Below are positions 35,215-44,632 of a stretch of DNA of 64,000 nucleotides, piece after piece. The notes under the pieces were generated by a model, which was given only the letters and a program-made list of their open reading frames with translations, was not told where the DNA came from and searched no databases. This stretch comes from JBEISR01 sp044337705 (GTDB taxonomy: Bacteria; Planctomycetota; Planctomycetia; Pirellulales; Pirellulaceae): the NCBI GenBank assembly GCA_044337705.1, contig JBIINB010000008.1:1-64000 (forward strand), in the 5' to 3' direction. Numbering within the stretch: the stretch's first letter is position 1; each line of letters begins with the position of its first letter. The position numbers and the translations under genes are program-made.

Positions 35215-36456
35215 ATGTCTGTGATCGTCATAGAAGACCCTGGTGTCGAACTGCTGACGCCAGTGACTACCGCGCGTCTGGCCGCCACCATCAGTTGTGG
35301 CAGCCTGCGTTTGATCGACTGGCTAGAACAGCTGTCGGTACCCTGCTATGGAATCAGCCGCCCCTATCTGGAGGCCATTCAGGCAAGCGACTTCCCGACA
35401 CTTCGCTCGATGCATCTAGCCGACCCAGACTCTCGCCCCCAGCTGATCGTCTCGGCTCGATTGGTTCCATCGAGAAGCAACTGGCAACTGCTTGCTGACG
35501 CGATGGCCCGTCACCGCCCAGATCACCCACCCATTTGGTTTCAGGACCGAGGCGAGGTGGTCGCTGTCGTGGCGCCGAAGGAAACGTTTGGCGAGGTTCA
35601 ACGCACCGGCCGTCGCTTCTTTCAGACCCTTCTCAGTCACCTGCACAGCGCGAGGGATACGCAGCATCTGGAGGCATTTTCCTGGCCGCATGAGGTGGTC
35701 TTGCAGCACATGCAGATCCTTCAGGAGAACCTCCAGTGGCGCATCGAGCTAGGAACGTATCAGCAGCTGAAAGATGGCGTCTTCGTCGCGCAAGGCGTGC
35801 ACCTTCCCGAAGCTTGCACCATCGATGTGGCAACCGGACCGGTGATCCTGGAGGAACTGGTTCAGGTAGGTCCCTACAGTCTATTGCGAGGTCCGCTGCA
35901 CCTAGGTCGCAAGTGCCGTGTGCTGGAACATGCTTCATTGAAGGATGGTGTCGCAGCGGGCCATACGACGAAAATCGGAGGCGAAGTTGAAGCCTCGATC
36001 ATCGAACCATACACCAACAAACAGCATCATGGATTTCTGGGGCATTCCTATGTCGGTAGCTGGGTCAACCTGGGCGCCGGCACCTGCACCAGCGACCTGA
36101 AGAACACCTATGGCCTGATTTCAGTCGACTATCCCGCAGAAAAAGTCGCCACCGGGATGCAGTTCCTCGGCTGCATGATCGGCGACTACAGCAAGTCGGC
36201 CATCAACACCAGCATCTTCACTGGCAAATGGGTTGGCGTCTGCAGCGCGCTATATGGCTTTGTCACCACGAACGTGCCCAGCTTTACCAATTACGCCAAG
36301 CTATTTGGACAGGTCGCCACACTCCCCGCCTCGGTGATGATAGCCACCCAAGCCCGCATGTTCGCTCGCCGACATGTCCCACAGCGACCGTGCGATATCG
36401 CCTTGATCGAGTCGATTTATGAGGTGACACGGGAGGAGCGAGTTGTGGTGGAGTGA
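35215..36456 (+). CDS. Alternative GlmU-like sugar nucleotidyltransferase/acetyltransferase
   Basis: The 413-residue protein resembles the 'alternative GlmU' family (TIGR03991/NTP_transf_4) rather than E. coli GlmU. The N-terminal transferase domain begins SVIVIEDPGVELLTPVTTARLA. The C-terminal left-handed beta-helix includes LHLGRKCRVLEHASLKDGV, GHTTKIGGEVEASIIEPYTNKQHHGFLGHSYVGSWVNLGAG and GDYSKSAINTSIFTGKWVG. The pair of activities would convert glucosamine-1-phosphate to UDP-GlcNAc; whether both are retained is inference. glmS lies downstream in the same orientation, supporting this. Start at ATG 35215 after GGGAG. Confidence 0.85.
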   Translation: MSVIVIEDPGVELLTPVTTARLAATISCGSLRLIDWLEQLSVPCYGISRPYLEAIQASDFPTLRSMHLADPDSRPQLIVSARLVPSRSNWQLLADAMARHRPDHPPIWFQDRGEVVAVVAPKETFGEVQRTGRRFFQTLLSHLHSARDTQHLEAFSWPHEVVLQHMQILQENLQWRIELGTYQQLKDGVFVAQGVHLPEACTIDVATGPVILEELVQVGPYSLLRGPLHLGRKCRVLEHASLKDGVAAGHTTKIGGEVEASIIEPYTNKQHHGFLGHSYVGSWVNLGAGTCTSDLKNTYGLISVDYPAEKVATGMQFLGCMIGDYSKSAINTSIFTGKWVGVCSALYGFVTTNVPSFTNYAKLFGQVATLPASVMIATQARMFARRHVPQRPCDIALIESIYEVTREERVVVE

Positions 36457-36805
36457 CCCGTGGAGTGACCGGATTCCCTCCGGGACAGCGGTAGTTCGAT
36501 GGAAGGAAGCCCAGGCATATCCAGGGAAATTTCGATGAAATTCTGATTTCGCTTCTTTTGTAGCGCTGCCTTCAAGGGTGCAATCGAAACCCTTGATCAC
36601 CTAGATTGGGGCTTCTCCGCTCCCACTCCCGCACAGCAGGGCGATGATCCCCCCGTTCCGAAGGAGTTGCTCGCTCCCCAGGGCGGTTTGAAAGATCCAG
36701 TCGGGGCGAGTACCGTCAGGACTCTCCCGTCCTACTCTTCTCTTTGCTGGAAATGGCGACTATTCCGAGCTGCCGGAAAATGCGTCGATCGATTGGAGGC
36801 ATGCG
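36457..36805. other. Intergenic region before glmS; no supported feature
   Basis: 349 bases. I looked for a glmS ribozyme-like core and saw none. A GGAGG ribosome-binding site lies six bases before the glmS ATG. No strong promoter or terminator could be picked out by eye. Confidence 0.5.
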
Positions 36806-38674
36806 ATGTGTGGTATTGTCGGCTACATCGGAAGCCGTTCGGCCGTCCCCTTTCTTCTGGAGGGATTGAGAAGACTGGAATATCGAGGCTATGACAGCTC
36901 GGGGGTGGCGATACTCTCTCCAGATGGCAAGCTGGAACGCGTTCGATCGGTGGGGCGAATCGAGCAGTTGGCTCGCGTCGTTGCCCAGGGGGATCTGGAG
37001 GGAGGCCTTGGGATTGGCCACACGCGCTGGGCTACCCACGGTCCAGCCACTCGTGAAAATGCCCATCCCCATTTCGGTGGCGACGGCTCGGTAGCTGTGG
37101 TCCACAACGGAGTCATCGAAAACTATCAGGAACTACGAGACGCGCTGGAGTCGCGTGGCTTTCGATTTGACTCCCAGACCGATACCGAAGTGATCGCGCA
37201 TCTGATCGCCTTTGCATTGCAGTCGGACGAGCAGTTTGGGGACCCCTTGACGGCTTCGCCAACCGCGTACGCACGTCTGCTGCAAGGGGTTTTGGAGCAG
37301 TTGCGGGGGACCTATGGACTGGCGGTGCTGTTCAAAGATCGCCCCGATTTCCTCCTGGCCGCGCGCCTAGGCAGCCCACTGGTCATTGGACTGGGGCGTG
37401 GTGAACTGTTTCTTTCCAGCGACACGGCGCCGCTGGCGGGGCAGACCGACCGCATCATCACACTGGTCGATCATCAGATCGCCATCATTACGGCTCGATC
37501 CATCCAGGTGATCCATCGCGATCACGGGACGATCTCCCCCAGCATCCAGAGTCTGGATGGGGTGGAACTGGAGCAGGGTCTGGATGGCTACCCGAATTTC
37601 ATGCTCAAAGAAATCTATCAGCAGCCCGAAGCGATCCGCAACGCGCTACGAGGCCGCCTCGACCGAACCCATGCCACCAGCGTGCTTGGTGGACTCAATC
37701 TGACGCCGACGCAGCTCCGTCATGTCGACCGCCTGATTCTCACCGGGTGCGGCACCAGTTGGCATGCCGCGCTGATCGGCGAATACATGATCGAGGAGCT
37801 GGCGAGGCTTCCGGTGGAAGTGGAATACGCAAGCGAACTGCGGTATCGCAATCCACCGGTCGATCGACAAACGGTCGTCTTCGGAATCAGCCAGAGCGGG
37901 GAGACGGCCGATACCCTTGCTGCGATTCGTGAATTGAAGCGAAAAGGCCACCCTTCCCTGGCGATCTGCAATCACGTCGGTAGCAGCATCTCGCGAGAAG
38001 CCGACGGTGGGGTCTACCTTCATGCTGGCCCCGAGATTGGCGTTGCATCCACCAAGGCCTTTACCTCCCAGGTAGTGATCCTGGCGTTGCTTGGCCTGCA
38101 TTTCGGACGGATGCGTCACCTGAGTTTTGAGCAGGGCATGGAGTGGATCGAAGCGCTGGAACGATTGCCGGAAGCTGTGCAGGAGGCGCTGGATACCCGC
38201 GACCAGGTGTTTCAGATTGCTGAGGAATTTCAGGACGCAAGCACTATTCTTTATCTGGGAAGACATTGCCTGTTCCCCACCGCTCTCGAAGGGGCGCTCA
38301 AGCTCAAGGAGATCAGCTACCTCCATGCCGAAGGCTATCCTGCAGCCGAAATGAAGCATGGCCCCATCGCTCTGGTGGAACCAAGCGTCCCTTCTGTCTT
38401 TCTCCTCTCCAAGGGGCCTGTCTACGACAAGGTGATGAGCAACCTTCAGGAGGTCAAGGCACGGGGTGGTCCGGTGATCGCGATCACCGATTTTGTCGAT
38501 CGCCAACTGGAACAGCTTGCTGACCGCATCATCCCGATCCCATCGATCCACCCACTTCTCCAGCCGATCGTCACCGTCATCCCGTTGCAGTTGCTGGCCT
38601 ACCAAATCGCCATGCTCCGCGGGTGCGATGTCGACAAACCACGCAACCTGGCTAAGAGCGTCACGGTGGAGTGA
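36806..38674 (+). CDS. glmS: Glutamine-fructose-6-phosphate aminotransferase (isomerizing)
   Basis: GlmS makes glucosamine-6-phosphate, the first step to UDP-GlcNAc. The 622-residue protein has the N-terminal glutaminase domain with catalytic Cys2 (MCGIVGYIG), GIGHTRWATHG and VHNGVIENYQELR, then two SIS domains (LTGCGTSWHAAL, FGISQSGETADTLAAI, GPEIGVASTKAFTSQV, FLSKGPVYDKVM) and the conserved C-terminal NLAKSVTVE. Length is normal (family 600-620). GGAGG lies six bases before the ATG. It works with the upstream GlmU-like protein; glmM is not in the window. Confidence 0.97.
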   Translation: MCGIVGYIGSRSAVPFLLEGLRRLEYRGYDSSGVAILSPDGKLERVRSVGRIEQLARVVAQGDLEGGLGIGHTRWATHGPATRENAHPHFGGDGSVAVVHNGVIENYQELRDALESRGFRFDSQTDTEVIAHLIAFALQSDEQFGDPLTASPTAYARLLQGVLEQLRGTYGLAVLFKDRPDFLLAARLGSPLVIGLGRGELFLSSDTAPLAGQTDRIITLVDHQIAIITARSIQVIHRDHGTISPSIQSLDGVELEQGLDGYPNFMLKEIYQQPEAIRNALRGRLDRTHATSVLGGLNLTPTQLRHVDRLILTGCGTSWHAALIGEYMIEELARLPVEVEYASELRYRNPPVDRQTVVFGISQSGETADTLAAIRELKRKGHPSLAICNHVGSSISREADGGVYLHAGPEIGVASTKAFTSQVVILALLGLHFGRMRHLSFEQGMEWIEALERLPEAVQEALDTRDQVFQIAEEFQDASTILYLGRHCLFPTALEGALKLKEISYLHAEGYPAAEMKHGPIALVEPSVPSVFLLSKGPVYDKVMSNLQEVKARGGPVIAITDFVDRQLEQLADRIIPIPSIHPLLQPIVTVIPLQLLAYQIAMLRGCDVDKPRNLAKSVTVE

Positions 38675-38720
38675 CCGGTTGCCTGCAGAAAATGCTCTGT
38701 TTTAAAGAGGAATTAAAACC

Positions 38721-38933
38721 ATGCTGGATCGGATGATCAGTCAAGATACATGCAAGGCGCTTCGCAGCGCCCTGGGAGAACAGGCGGCTCTGGAAATTCA
38801 GCAGGCATTCTCCTTGTTGCTTGCCGAGGTCGAATCGCTGCGACGCAACAAGGTTTCGGTGACGCGAATCGTTCCCTCGGCCGATCTTGCAGACGAAACG
38901 CTCATCGTCACAGCGGGTGATTGCCTCGATTGA
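38721..38933 (+). CDS. Small hypothetical protein, 70 residues
   Basis: I do not recognise this protein. It is 70 residues, helical at the N-terminus (ALRSALGEQAALEIQQAFSLLLAEVESLRRN) with a possible beta tail. A strong AGAGGAA lies eight bases before the ATG, 46 bases after glmS, so it may be co-transcribed. No membrane segment. Function unknown. Confidence 0.6.
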   Translation: MLDRMISQDTCKALRSALGEQAALEIQQAFSLLLAEVESLRRNKVSVTRIVPSADLADETLIVTAGDCLD

Positions 38934-39068
38934 CCGAGTGCCGGCCCGGCAAGCAAACCCATCTCTTTCCAGGAATGCAAATAGTCGTCCATCTCGAGAA
39001 ACGATGGATGGGGCCGGATCGAGCGACCGGCAGACCTCAGGAAAGATTTTTTCCGGAAAGGCCACTCG

Positions 39069-39108
39069 CGTCCGGCCGGCCGAGGAAACGACCGACCAGA
39101 CGTTTTTT
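39069..39108 (+). terminator. Candidate terminator for the glmS unit
   Basis: CGTCCGGCCGG pairs with CCGACCAGACG with two C-A mismatches around a twelve-base loop, followed by six T residues. It lies between the convergent small gene and gapA. The mismatches weaken it; on the minus strand the same stem has only G-U pairs but no T-tract. Confidence 0.45.
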
Positions 39109-39121
39109 GTGGCGATCGAGA

Positions 39122-40156
39122 TCAGAGGAACTTGGCCAGCCGAGCGCACAGGTCGGCGGTGCGGCAGCTGTAGCCCCATTCGTTATCGTACCAGCTGACG
39201 ATCTTGGCCAGCTTCCCCTTGTCGCCGAGAACCTGGGTGAAGTCGGCAGCGAAGATCGAGCTATGAGAATCGTCGATGATATCGCTGCTGACAATCGGAT
39301 CTTCGGTGTAGCTGAGGATACCCTTCATCTTGCCCTCGGCAGCTGCCCGCACCGCTTCATTGATTTCCTTGGCGGTGGTTTCGCGGCTGAGATTGGCGGT
39401 CAGGTCGACCACGCTGCCAGTAGCCACCGGCACGCGGAGGGCGATCCCTGTCAGCTTCCCTTTCAGCTCCGGAATCACCAGACCGACTGCCGAAGCGGCA
39501 CCGGTGGTAGTTGGGATGATGTTGACCGCTGCCGCACGGGCCCGGTAAGGATCCTTGTGAGGCAGATCCTGGACGTTCTGATCGTTGGTGTAGGCATGGA
39601 CCGTGGTCATCAGACCACTTTCGATCCCGAAGGTGTCATGCAGCACCTTGGCTACCGGCGCCAGGCAGTTGGTGGTGCAACTGGCGTTGGAGATGCAGAG
39701 GTGGTTAGCCGATAGTTTGTCGTCGTTGACCCCCAGCACCACCGTCAGGTCAGCACCATCCTTGGCCGGAGCGCTCAAGACGACTCGCTTGGCACCCGCC
39801 TGGAGGTGGGTGTCGTAGCCCGCTTTTCCGTTGGCTGCTCGTCCGACGAAAATCCCGGTGCTCTCGATCACCACATCGACCTTTTCCTTGCCCCAGGGCA
39901 AGTTGGCCGGATCCCGCTCGGACAACGCCAGGATCTTCTTTCCGTTGACCGTCAGGTGGGTGTCGTCGGCGGTCACGGTTCCGTCGTAGCGACCGTGAAC
40001 GCTGTCGTACTTCAGGAGCGTAGCGAGCATTTGGTTGTCGGTCAGATCGTTGATCGCGACCACTTCAAACTCGTTGGACCGCTTCATCAGATTGCGAAAG
40101 GTAAGTCGACCAATACGACCGAATCCATTGATGGCGACGCGAATAGCCACGGGCAT
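39122..40156 (-). CDS. gapA: Glyceraldehyde-3-phosphate dehydrogenase, type I
   Basis: GAPDH oxidises glyceraldehyde-3-phosphate to 1,3-bisphosphoglycerate in glycolysis. The 344-residue protein has VAINGFGRIGRLTFR (NAD-binding), the active-site SNASCTTNCLAPVAK with the catalytic Cys, HAYTNDQNVQDLPHKDPYRARAAA and the ending SWYDNEWGYSCRTADL. Length and motifs are complete for type I. GAGGAA precedes the ATG. The gene is divergent from fhcA. Confidence 0.97.
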   Translation of the reverse strand: MPVAIRVAINGFGRIGRLTFRNLMKRSNEFEVVAINDLTDNQMLATLLKYDSVHGRYDGTVTADDTHLTVNGKKILALSERDPANLPWGKEKVDVVIESTGIFVGRAANGKAGYDTHLQAGAKRVVLSAPAKDGADLTVVLGVNDDKLSANHLCISNASCTTNCLAPVAKVLHDTFGIESGLMTTVHAYTNDQNVQDLPHKDPYRARAAAVNIIPTTTGAASAVGLVIPELKGKLTGIALRVPVATGSVVDLTANLSRETTAKEINEAVRAAAEGKMKGILSYTEDPIVSSDIIDDSHSSIFAADFTQVLGDKGKLAKIVSWYDNEWGYSCRTADLCARLAKFL

Positions 40157-40537
40157 TGTTCCTCATACGAGACATTTTTTCGGGGCGAAACGAACAATCC
40201 AGGTGCAATCAATCGTAACCATCTTCCGATAATCGCTCAACGCCACCCCCATCCCCCACCCGACACCCACCTAGTCAGGCAGTTCGACGCCGACCATCCT
40301 CCCAGGTACGCCAGCCGTTCTCGCTCTGGCATTCACAGAAGGCTTCAGGAGCGACGGGTTCCGTTGGGATCGCTATGGTCGCCAGCCCCGCGATCCTTTA
40401 GGGTAAAGCGTGGCTTGGAAAGCGAAAAGGCAGGTCGAAGACCCAGGGCCAGAGAAACCCCCAGATGGGATGAAGATCGTTTCCAGAGAGATTCTGGGAT
40501 GGGAATCTTGGGATAGGGGAAGTTGAGGGAGAAGGGC
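40157..40537. other. Divergent intergenic region between gapA and fhcA
   Basis: 381 bases without a gene. Leftward promoter candidate at 40212-40240; none obvious for fhcA beyond the GGGAGAAGGGC-ATG ribosome-binding site. Confidence 0.5.
40212..40240 (-). promoter_or_regulatory. Candidate sigma-70-type promoter for gapA
   Basis: Minus strand TTGAGC, a 17-base spacer, TACGAT, placed about 55 bases before the gapA start. Spacing is ideal and each box matches four of six consensus bases. Found by eye. Confidence 0.4.
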
Positions 40538-42301
40538 ATGAGTGGTGAGCGATGGAGGGTGATTCGCGGAGGATTGCTTTGCGATCCCTCCCAGTGGCCC
40601 CAGCCGATCGCTGCGGACCTCTACTTCTGTTCCGATCGCATCGCAGCAGCTCCTCCCGACGGAACCCCCTGCACGGTGATCGACGCCACCGGTTGCCTGG
40701 TGATGGCCTCCGGAATCGATCTGCATACCCACATCGGTGGTGGTAAAGTCAACCTGGCGCGATGGCTGTTGCCGGATTCGGCCCGCTGGAGCGGATCGGG
40801 GGCGTGGTGGAAGGAGTCAGCGGGCCACCACCGACTGACAAGCCCAGTGCCACCTGCCTGGGAGACGGGCCGACGCTATCTGGAGATGGGTTACGGGGTC
40901 GCGATGGAACCTGCGGTGGCTCCCTGCAGCGCCCGGCAAACTCACCTCGAACTGTCCGACCTGCCTCATCTGGATACGGGCGGTTATCTGGTGCTGGGGA
41001 ACGAGACTCTGCTGCTGGAACAGCTGGCTGCAGGATGCAGCCAGCAATGGGTCGATGACTACGTCGCGTGGATGGTCGCAGCGCATCAGTGCTATGGAGT
41101 CAAGGTGGTCAACCCAGGAGGAGTCAGCGCATGGAAGGAGGGGCAGGGATCGACTTCGCTGGATACCCCTCACCCTCGTTATGGCGTTACCGGGCGAGCG
41201 ATCTTGGTCGCACTGGCCAGCGCTGTCGATCGCCTCGGACTACCACATCCTTTGCATCTGCACTGCAACCAATTGGGAGTCCCAGGCAATATCGAAACTA
41301 CACTGGCAACCATTGCCGCGCTGGAAGGCAAAAGGCTTCATCTGGCCCACGTGCAGTTCCACGCCTATGGCAAGGAGGGGCCGGTGGGCTTCTCTTCGGC
41401 AGCGGACCGACTGGTCGATGCGCTGCAGGCCAACCCTCTAGTGACGATCGATGTTGGGCAAGTCCTGTTTGGCCAGACCGTGACCCTCTCAGGCGACCTG
41501 GCGCATCAAGCCCACCATCGCAACCTGGCACACCCAAGTAAAACGATCCTTCAGCGTCAGGAGCTGCAGGGGGGCTGTGGCATCCTTCCCTTTCGCTACC
41601 GTCATCCCTCCTTTGTGCATGGCCTGCAATGGACGGTGGGACTGGAGCTGTTTCTGCGGATGCCAGACCCCAGCCGGGTATTTCTCACAACCGATCATCC
41701 CAATGGAGCTCCCTTCACCACCTACCCCCATCTGATGCGGCTGCTGACCGATCTGGATTTCCGGGAAGCGGCATTCCGGACGCTGCATCCGGATGTGCAG
41801 CGACAGAGCGAACTGATGCAGCTGAAGCGGGTCTTCACCGATACCGACCTGGCCGCCTCCACTCGCTGGGGACCCGCGATGGCATTGGGGCTTAGCGACC
41901 GCGGCAGCCTGCGCACCGGCGCGCTGGCCGACGTGGCGGTCTACTCGATTGGATCGAATGCCGAAGAAACCTACCGGGAAGCTCGATGGGTCTTCCGTCG
42001 CGGACAAATCGTCTACGACCATGGAAGCATCCTGGCCCCCAGCAACACCACCTCTCCACCAACCCAGCCCCTGGTCGCCCCACTCGACCGGGTCGCTCCG
42101 GCAATTCCCCCCTGGGAAACGCGATGGCGGGAAATCTACCATCGCACCAGCGCATCGGAACGAATTTCGGGAGACGAGCTTCAGGAGATGCGGTCGAATC
42201 GCTGGGAACCAGCCCCGAGTCCTCCGAGCTCCCCGAAGTCGCCTCCGGTGGCGACTTCGGATCCCCGTGCATGTTATCGAAAGGATCGCAAAGCCAACTG
42301 A
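40538..42301 (+). CDS. fhcA: Formyltransferase/hydrolase complex subunit A (formylmethanofuran dehydrogenase A-like)
   Basis: FhcA is the amidohydrolase-type subunit of the bacterial complex that turns formyl-H4MPT into formate in C1 oxidation. The 587-residue protein has GIDLHTHIGGGKVNLARWLLP (metal-binding HTH at 63-65), MGYGVAMEPAVAPC, HLHCNQLGVPGN, VQFHAYGKEGPVGFSS and FLTTDHPNGAPFTTYPHLM, matching FmdA/FhcA throughout. Start at ATG 40538 after GGGAG; a TTG at 40523 is in frame. fhcD and fhcC follow; fhcB is not adjacent. Confidence 0.93.
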   Translation: MSGERWRVIRGGLLCDPSQWPQPIAADLYFCSDRIAAAPPDGTPCTVIDATGCLVMASGIDLHTHIGGGKVNLARWLLPDSARWSGSGAWWKESAGHHRLTSPVPPAWETGRRYLEMGYGVAMEPAVAPCSARQTHLELSDLPHLDTGGYLVLGNETLLLEQLAAGCSQQWVDDYVAWMVAAHQCYGVKVVNPGGVSAWKEGQGSTSLDTPHPRYGVTGRAILVALASAVDRLGLPHPLHLHCNQLGVPGNIETTLATIAALEGKRLHLAHVQFHAYGKEGPVGFSSAADRLVDALQANPLVTIDVGQVLFGQTVTLSGDLAHQAHHRNLAHPSKTILQRQELQGGCGILPFRYRHPSFVHGLQWTVGLELFLRMPDPSRVFLTTDHPNGAPFTTYPHLMRLLTDLDFREAAFRTLHPDVQRQSELMQLKRVFTDTDLAASTRWGPAMALGLSDRGSLRTGALADVAVYSIGSNAEETYREARWVFRRGQIVYDHGSILAPSNTTSPPTQPLVAPLDRVAPAIPPWETRWREIYHRTSASERISGDELQEMRSNRWEPAPSPPSSPKSPPVATSDPRACYRKDRKAN

Positions 42302-42381
42302 CTGCCCCCGCGATCGCCTACCACGTCACGCCGTCAGGTCGAACCAGCAGCCAGGAATTCCAGACAGAAGGAAGCACAGCC

Positions 42382-43287
42382 ATGCGGATCCATGGAATCC
42401 CGATTGAACCGACGTTTGCCGAAGCATTCGACATGACCGCCACGCGGATTCTCATCACCGCGGCCGAACCGCAGTGGGCGATGCGAGCCGCCGAAGCGAT
42501 GACGGGATTTGCCACCAGTGTGATCGGCTGTGGAGTGGAGGCAGGGATTGAAAAGGAGATCGAGGAATCCGAATCACCCGACGGACGTCCCGGGGTGGCG
42601 GTGTTGCTGTTCAGCATGTCGGGAGGCGAGCTGGAAAAGCAACTGGTGCGAAGGGTCGGGCAGTGTGTACTGACCTGCCCCAGCACGTCGGCCTTCGCCG
42701 GCATGCAGGGCGCCAAACGGATCGCGATGGGATCAAAGCTTCGGTATTTCGGCGACGGAGACCAGATTTCCAAAGCCTTTGGCGACCGGAGATTCTGGCG
42801 CATCCCGGTGATGGATGGCGAGTTTGTCTGTGAGGAATCGGTTGCGCGCGTCAGCGCTGTGGGAGGTGGCAATTTTCTGATCCTCGCCGAAACCATCCAC
42901 GGCGCGCTCCACGCCTCCGATGCCGCCGTTCGCGCGATTCGGCGGATCCCCGAATGCATCATCCCCTTCCCCGGTGGCGTCGCCCGCAGCGGCTCCAAAG
43001 TCGGCTCCAAGTACCGCAGCCTCTCCGCGTCCACCAACTCGAAATACTGCCCCACACTCAAACATCTGCGACCGACCGACCTGGAAGATGGCTGTGGGGC
43101 AGCCCTGGAACTGGTCATCGACGCGCTGCGCCCGGAAACGATTGCCGATGCCATGCGGGTGGGAATCCTAGCTGCCTGCGAGATCGGCCCATCGTGCGGC
43201 GTCCGGCGGATCACAGCAGGCAATTACGGCGGACAGCTGGGCAAGCACCACTTCCATCTGCTGGAAGTGATGGGAGGCAAGAGATGA
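42382..43287 (+). CDS. fhcD: Formylmethanofuran:tetrahydromethanopterin formyltransferase
   Basis: FhcD/Ftr moves formyl groups between H4MPT and a methanofuran-type carrier. The 301-residue product shows the family's N-terminus (GIPIEPTFAEAFDMTATRILITA), ATSVIGCGVEAGIE, CVLTCPSTSAFAGM and PFPGGVARSGSKVGSKY. Length equals that of known Ftr (~296-300). Start ATG 42382 with GAAGGAAG seven bases upstream. The 80-base gap after fhcA and the ATGA overlap with fhcC support an operon. Confidence 0.94.
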   Translation: MRIHGIPIEPTFAEAFDMTATRILITAAEPQWAMRAAEAMTGFATSVIGCGVEAGIEKEIEESESPDGRPGVAVLLFSMSGGELEKQLVRRVGQCVLTCPSTSAFAGMQGAKRIAMGSKLRYFGDGDQISKAFGDRRFWRIPVMDGEFVCEESVARVSAVGGGNFLILAETIHGALHASDAAVRAIRRIPECIIPFPGGVARSGSKVGSKYRSLSASTNSKYCPTLKHLRPTDLEDGCGAALELVIDALRPETIADAMRVGILAACEIGPSCGVRRITAGNYGGQLGKHHFHLLEVMGGKR

Positions 43288-44240
43288 ACGGCTGGAGATT
43301 CCAACCGCGCGAAGCATTCGAGGAACGGCTGGATGCGTCCGAACTGATCCCGGAAAAGCTACTTCCAAGGAGTCTTTCGGAGATCCTGTCGATCCAGATC
43401 TCTGTCGGCCTGCGACGCGTCCGACTGTCTGAACTCTTCGAGGTCTCGCCGCTAGCCGACGTGGCGACGATCCTCTTCGATGGCGATTGTTCAGGCATCG
43501 ATCGACTTGGCTGGTCGATGACCAGCGGCCGACTTCGGATCGAAGGAAATGCAGGAAACGGGGTTGGCCAGTCGATGCGAGGCGGACAGGTCGAAGTGAC
43601 CGGATCGGTCGCCGATAACGCCGCTTCCGATATGCGAGGTGGGGAGCTACTCATCGGGGGCAATGCCGGACGAAGGCTGGGAGCCCCCTTGCCGGGAGAG
43701 CGAGGCGGGATGCGCGGCGGCACCCTGCTGGTCGGTGGCTCTCTGGGGCCAGAGGCCCTGCTGAGGATGCGGAGAGGCGTGGTGGCGGTCGCTGGCCAGG
43801 CCGCTGAGGATGGAGCGCACCAGATGATTGCGGGAACGATTGTGCTGCTAAGCCCGTGCGAGGGTGGATGGGCGCGAGGCATGCGAAGGGGATCGATCGT
43901 CTCGATGGATGCTTCCCAACCGCCCGGTTCCTCGCGGGCCGATGGAGCCCTCTGGAGCGATGAACAGCTTCTGGAACTAAGCTTCCTCCCCCTCCTTTGG
44001 AACCACCTCGATGACGTCCTTCTTCGATTCGGAAAACAACCCTTCGCTCTTCCGGCCGTTACATCGTCGTCAGGCCACAGGGAGAATGATCCCGCTGGGG
44101 GCGACAACAGCCAACAGCCTTTCCACTCCCCATGGCCCCGCACCCGCTGGGCGTTTCGACAGATCGGGGATTTGGCCGTCGGCGGACGCGGTGAACGACT
44201 CTGGCTCCGCCGACTCCCCGGATTCACCAGGAATTCCTGA
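43284..44240 (+). CDS. fhcC: Formyltransferase/hydrolase complex subunit C
   Basis: FhcC is the beta-helical subunit, similar to FmdC and to the GXGXG domain of glutamate synthase. The 318-residue protein holds repeated G-G-x-x-x-x-x-G-x-x-G patterns (EGNAGNGVGQSMRGG, DNAASDMRGGELLIGG, GGMRGGTLLVGGSLG). It overlaps fhcD by ATGA. The C-terminal ~70 residues are less typical and look low-complexity. It probably scaffolds the active complex with FhcA and FhcD. Confidence 0.9.
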   Translation: MNGWRFQPREAFEERLDASELIPEKLLPRSLSEILSIQISVGLRRVRLSELFEVSPLADVATILFDGDCSGIDRLGWSMTSGRLRIEGNAGNGVGQSMRGGQVEVTGSVADNAASDMRGGELLIGGNAGRRLGAPLPGERGGMRGGTLLVGGSLGPEALLRMRRGVVAVAGQAAEDGAHQMIAGTIVLLSPCEGGWARGMRRGSIVSMDASQPPGSSRADGALWSDEQLLELSFLPLLWNHLDDVLLRFGKQPFALPAVTSSSGHRENDPAGGDNSQQPFHSPWPRTRWAFRQIGDLAVGGRGERLWLRRLPGFTRNS

Positions 44241-44632
44241 CCCCTAAGGGGCGATGGAAAAGCCACGGCAGCCTCCCGAGACAGGTTCGGGGAGGTTATG
44301 GCCCTGCCGCAATCGCTTTGCTAGTCAATCCACCTCCGGGAACCGGTGATGACGACTCATCGATTCTTGCAATCGCCAGCGGGCTGACAAGAACTTTGGA
44401 AGAATCCGCCCGTCCAAACCCTGGCTCTGGTGGCTCATCCCACCGATTGGGTTTTCCGCAGCGGCCTGCGACCACTTGCCGATCTGCCCCCGGATCGATC
44501 ACACTGGAGGGTTCGGTTTGCGGTCTTGTTGGACCACGGTCGCTTGGCGGCTGAACCGAACCCCCGGCGGGGATACCTGCTCGCCTTGAACGTGCCTCGC
44601 CGAATTCCAAAGGTCCCCGGGGATCGCCATCC
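44241..44632. other. Intergenic region between fhcC and the SNF2 helicase; no supported feature
   Basis: 392 bases. Frames on both strands are short or overlap implausibly with the helicase. TTTGCTAGTCAA at about 44318-44329 resembles the TTGCTAGCAA palindromes elsewhere in the window but is imperfect. Confidence 0.45.

Noticed and set aside
35052..35498. Possible small protein starting MTHAQRALPSIGF before the GlmU-like gene
   Set aside because: It overlaps the first ~280 bases of the GlmU-like gene in another frame and its sequence turns into low-quality translation there. It could only be real if truncated or frameshifted, for which there is no evidence.
36457..36805. Possible glmS ribozyme ahead of glmS
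   Set aside because: No recognisable conserved core; the element is known mainly from Gram-positive bacteria, and ordinary ribosome-binding features are present.
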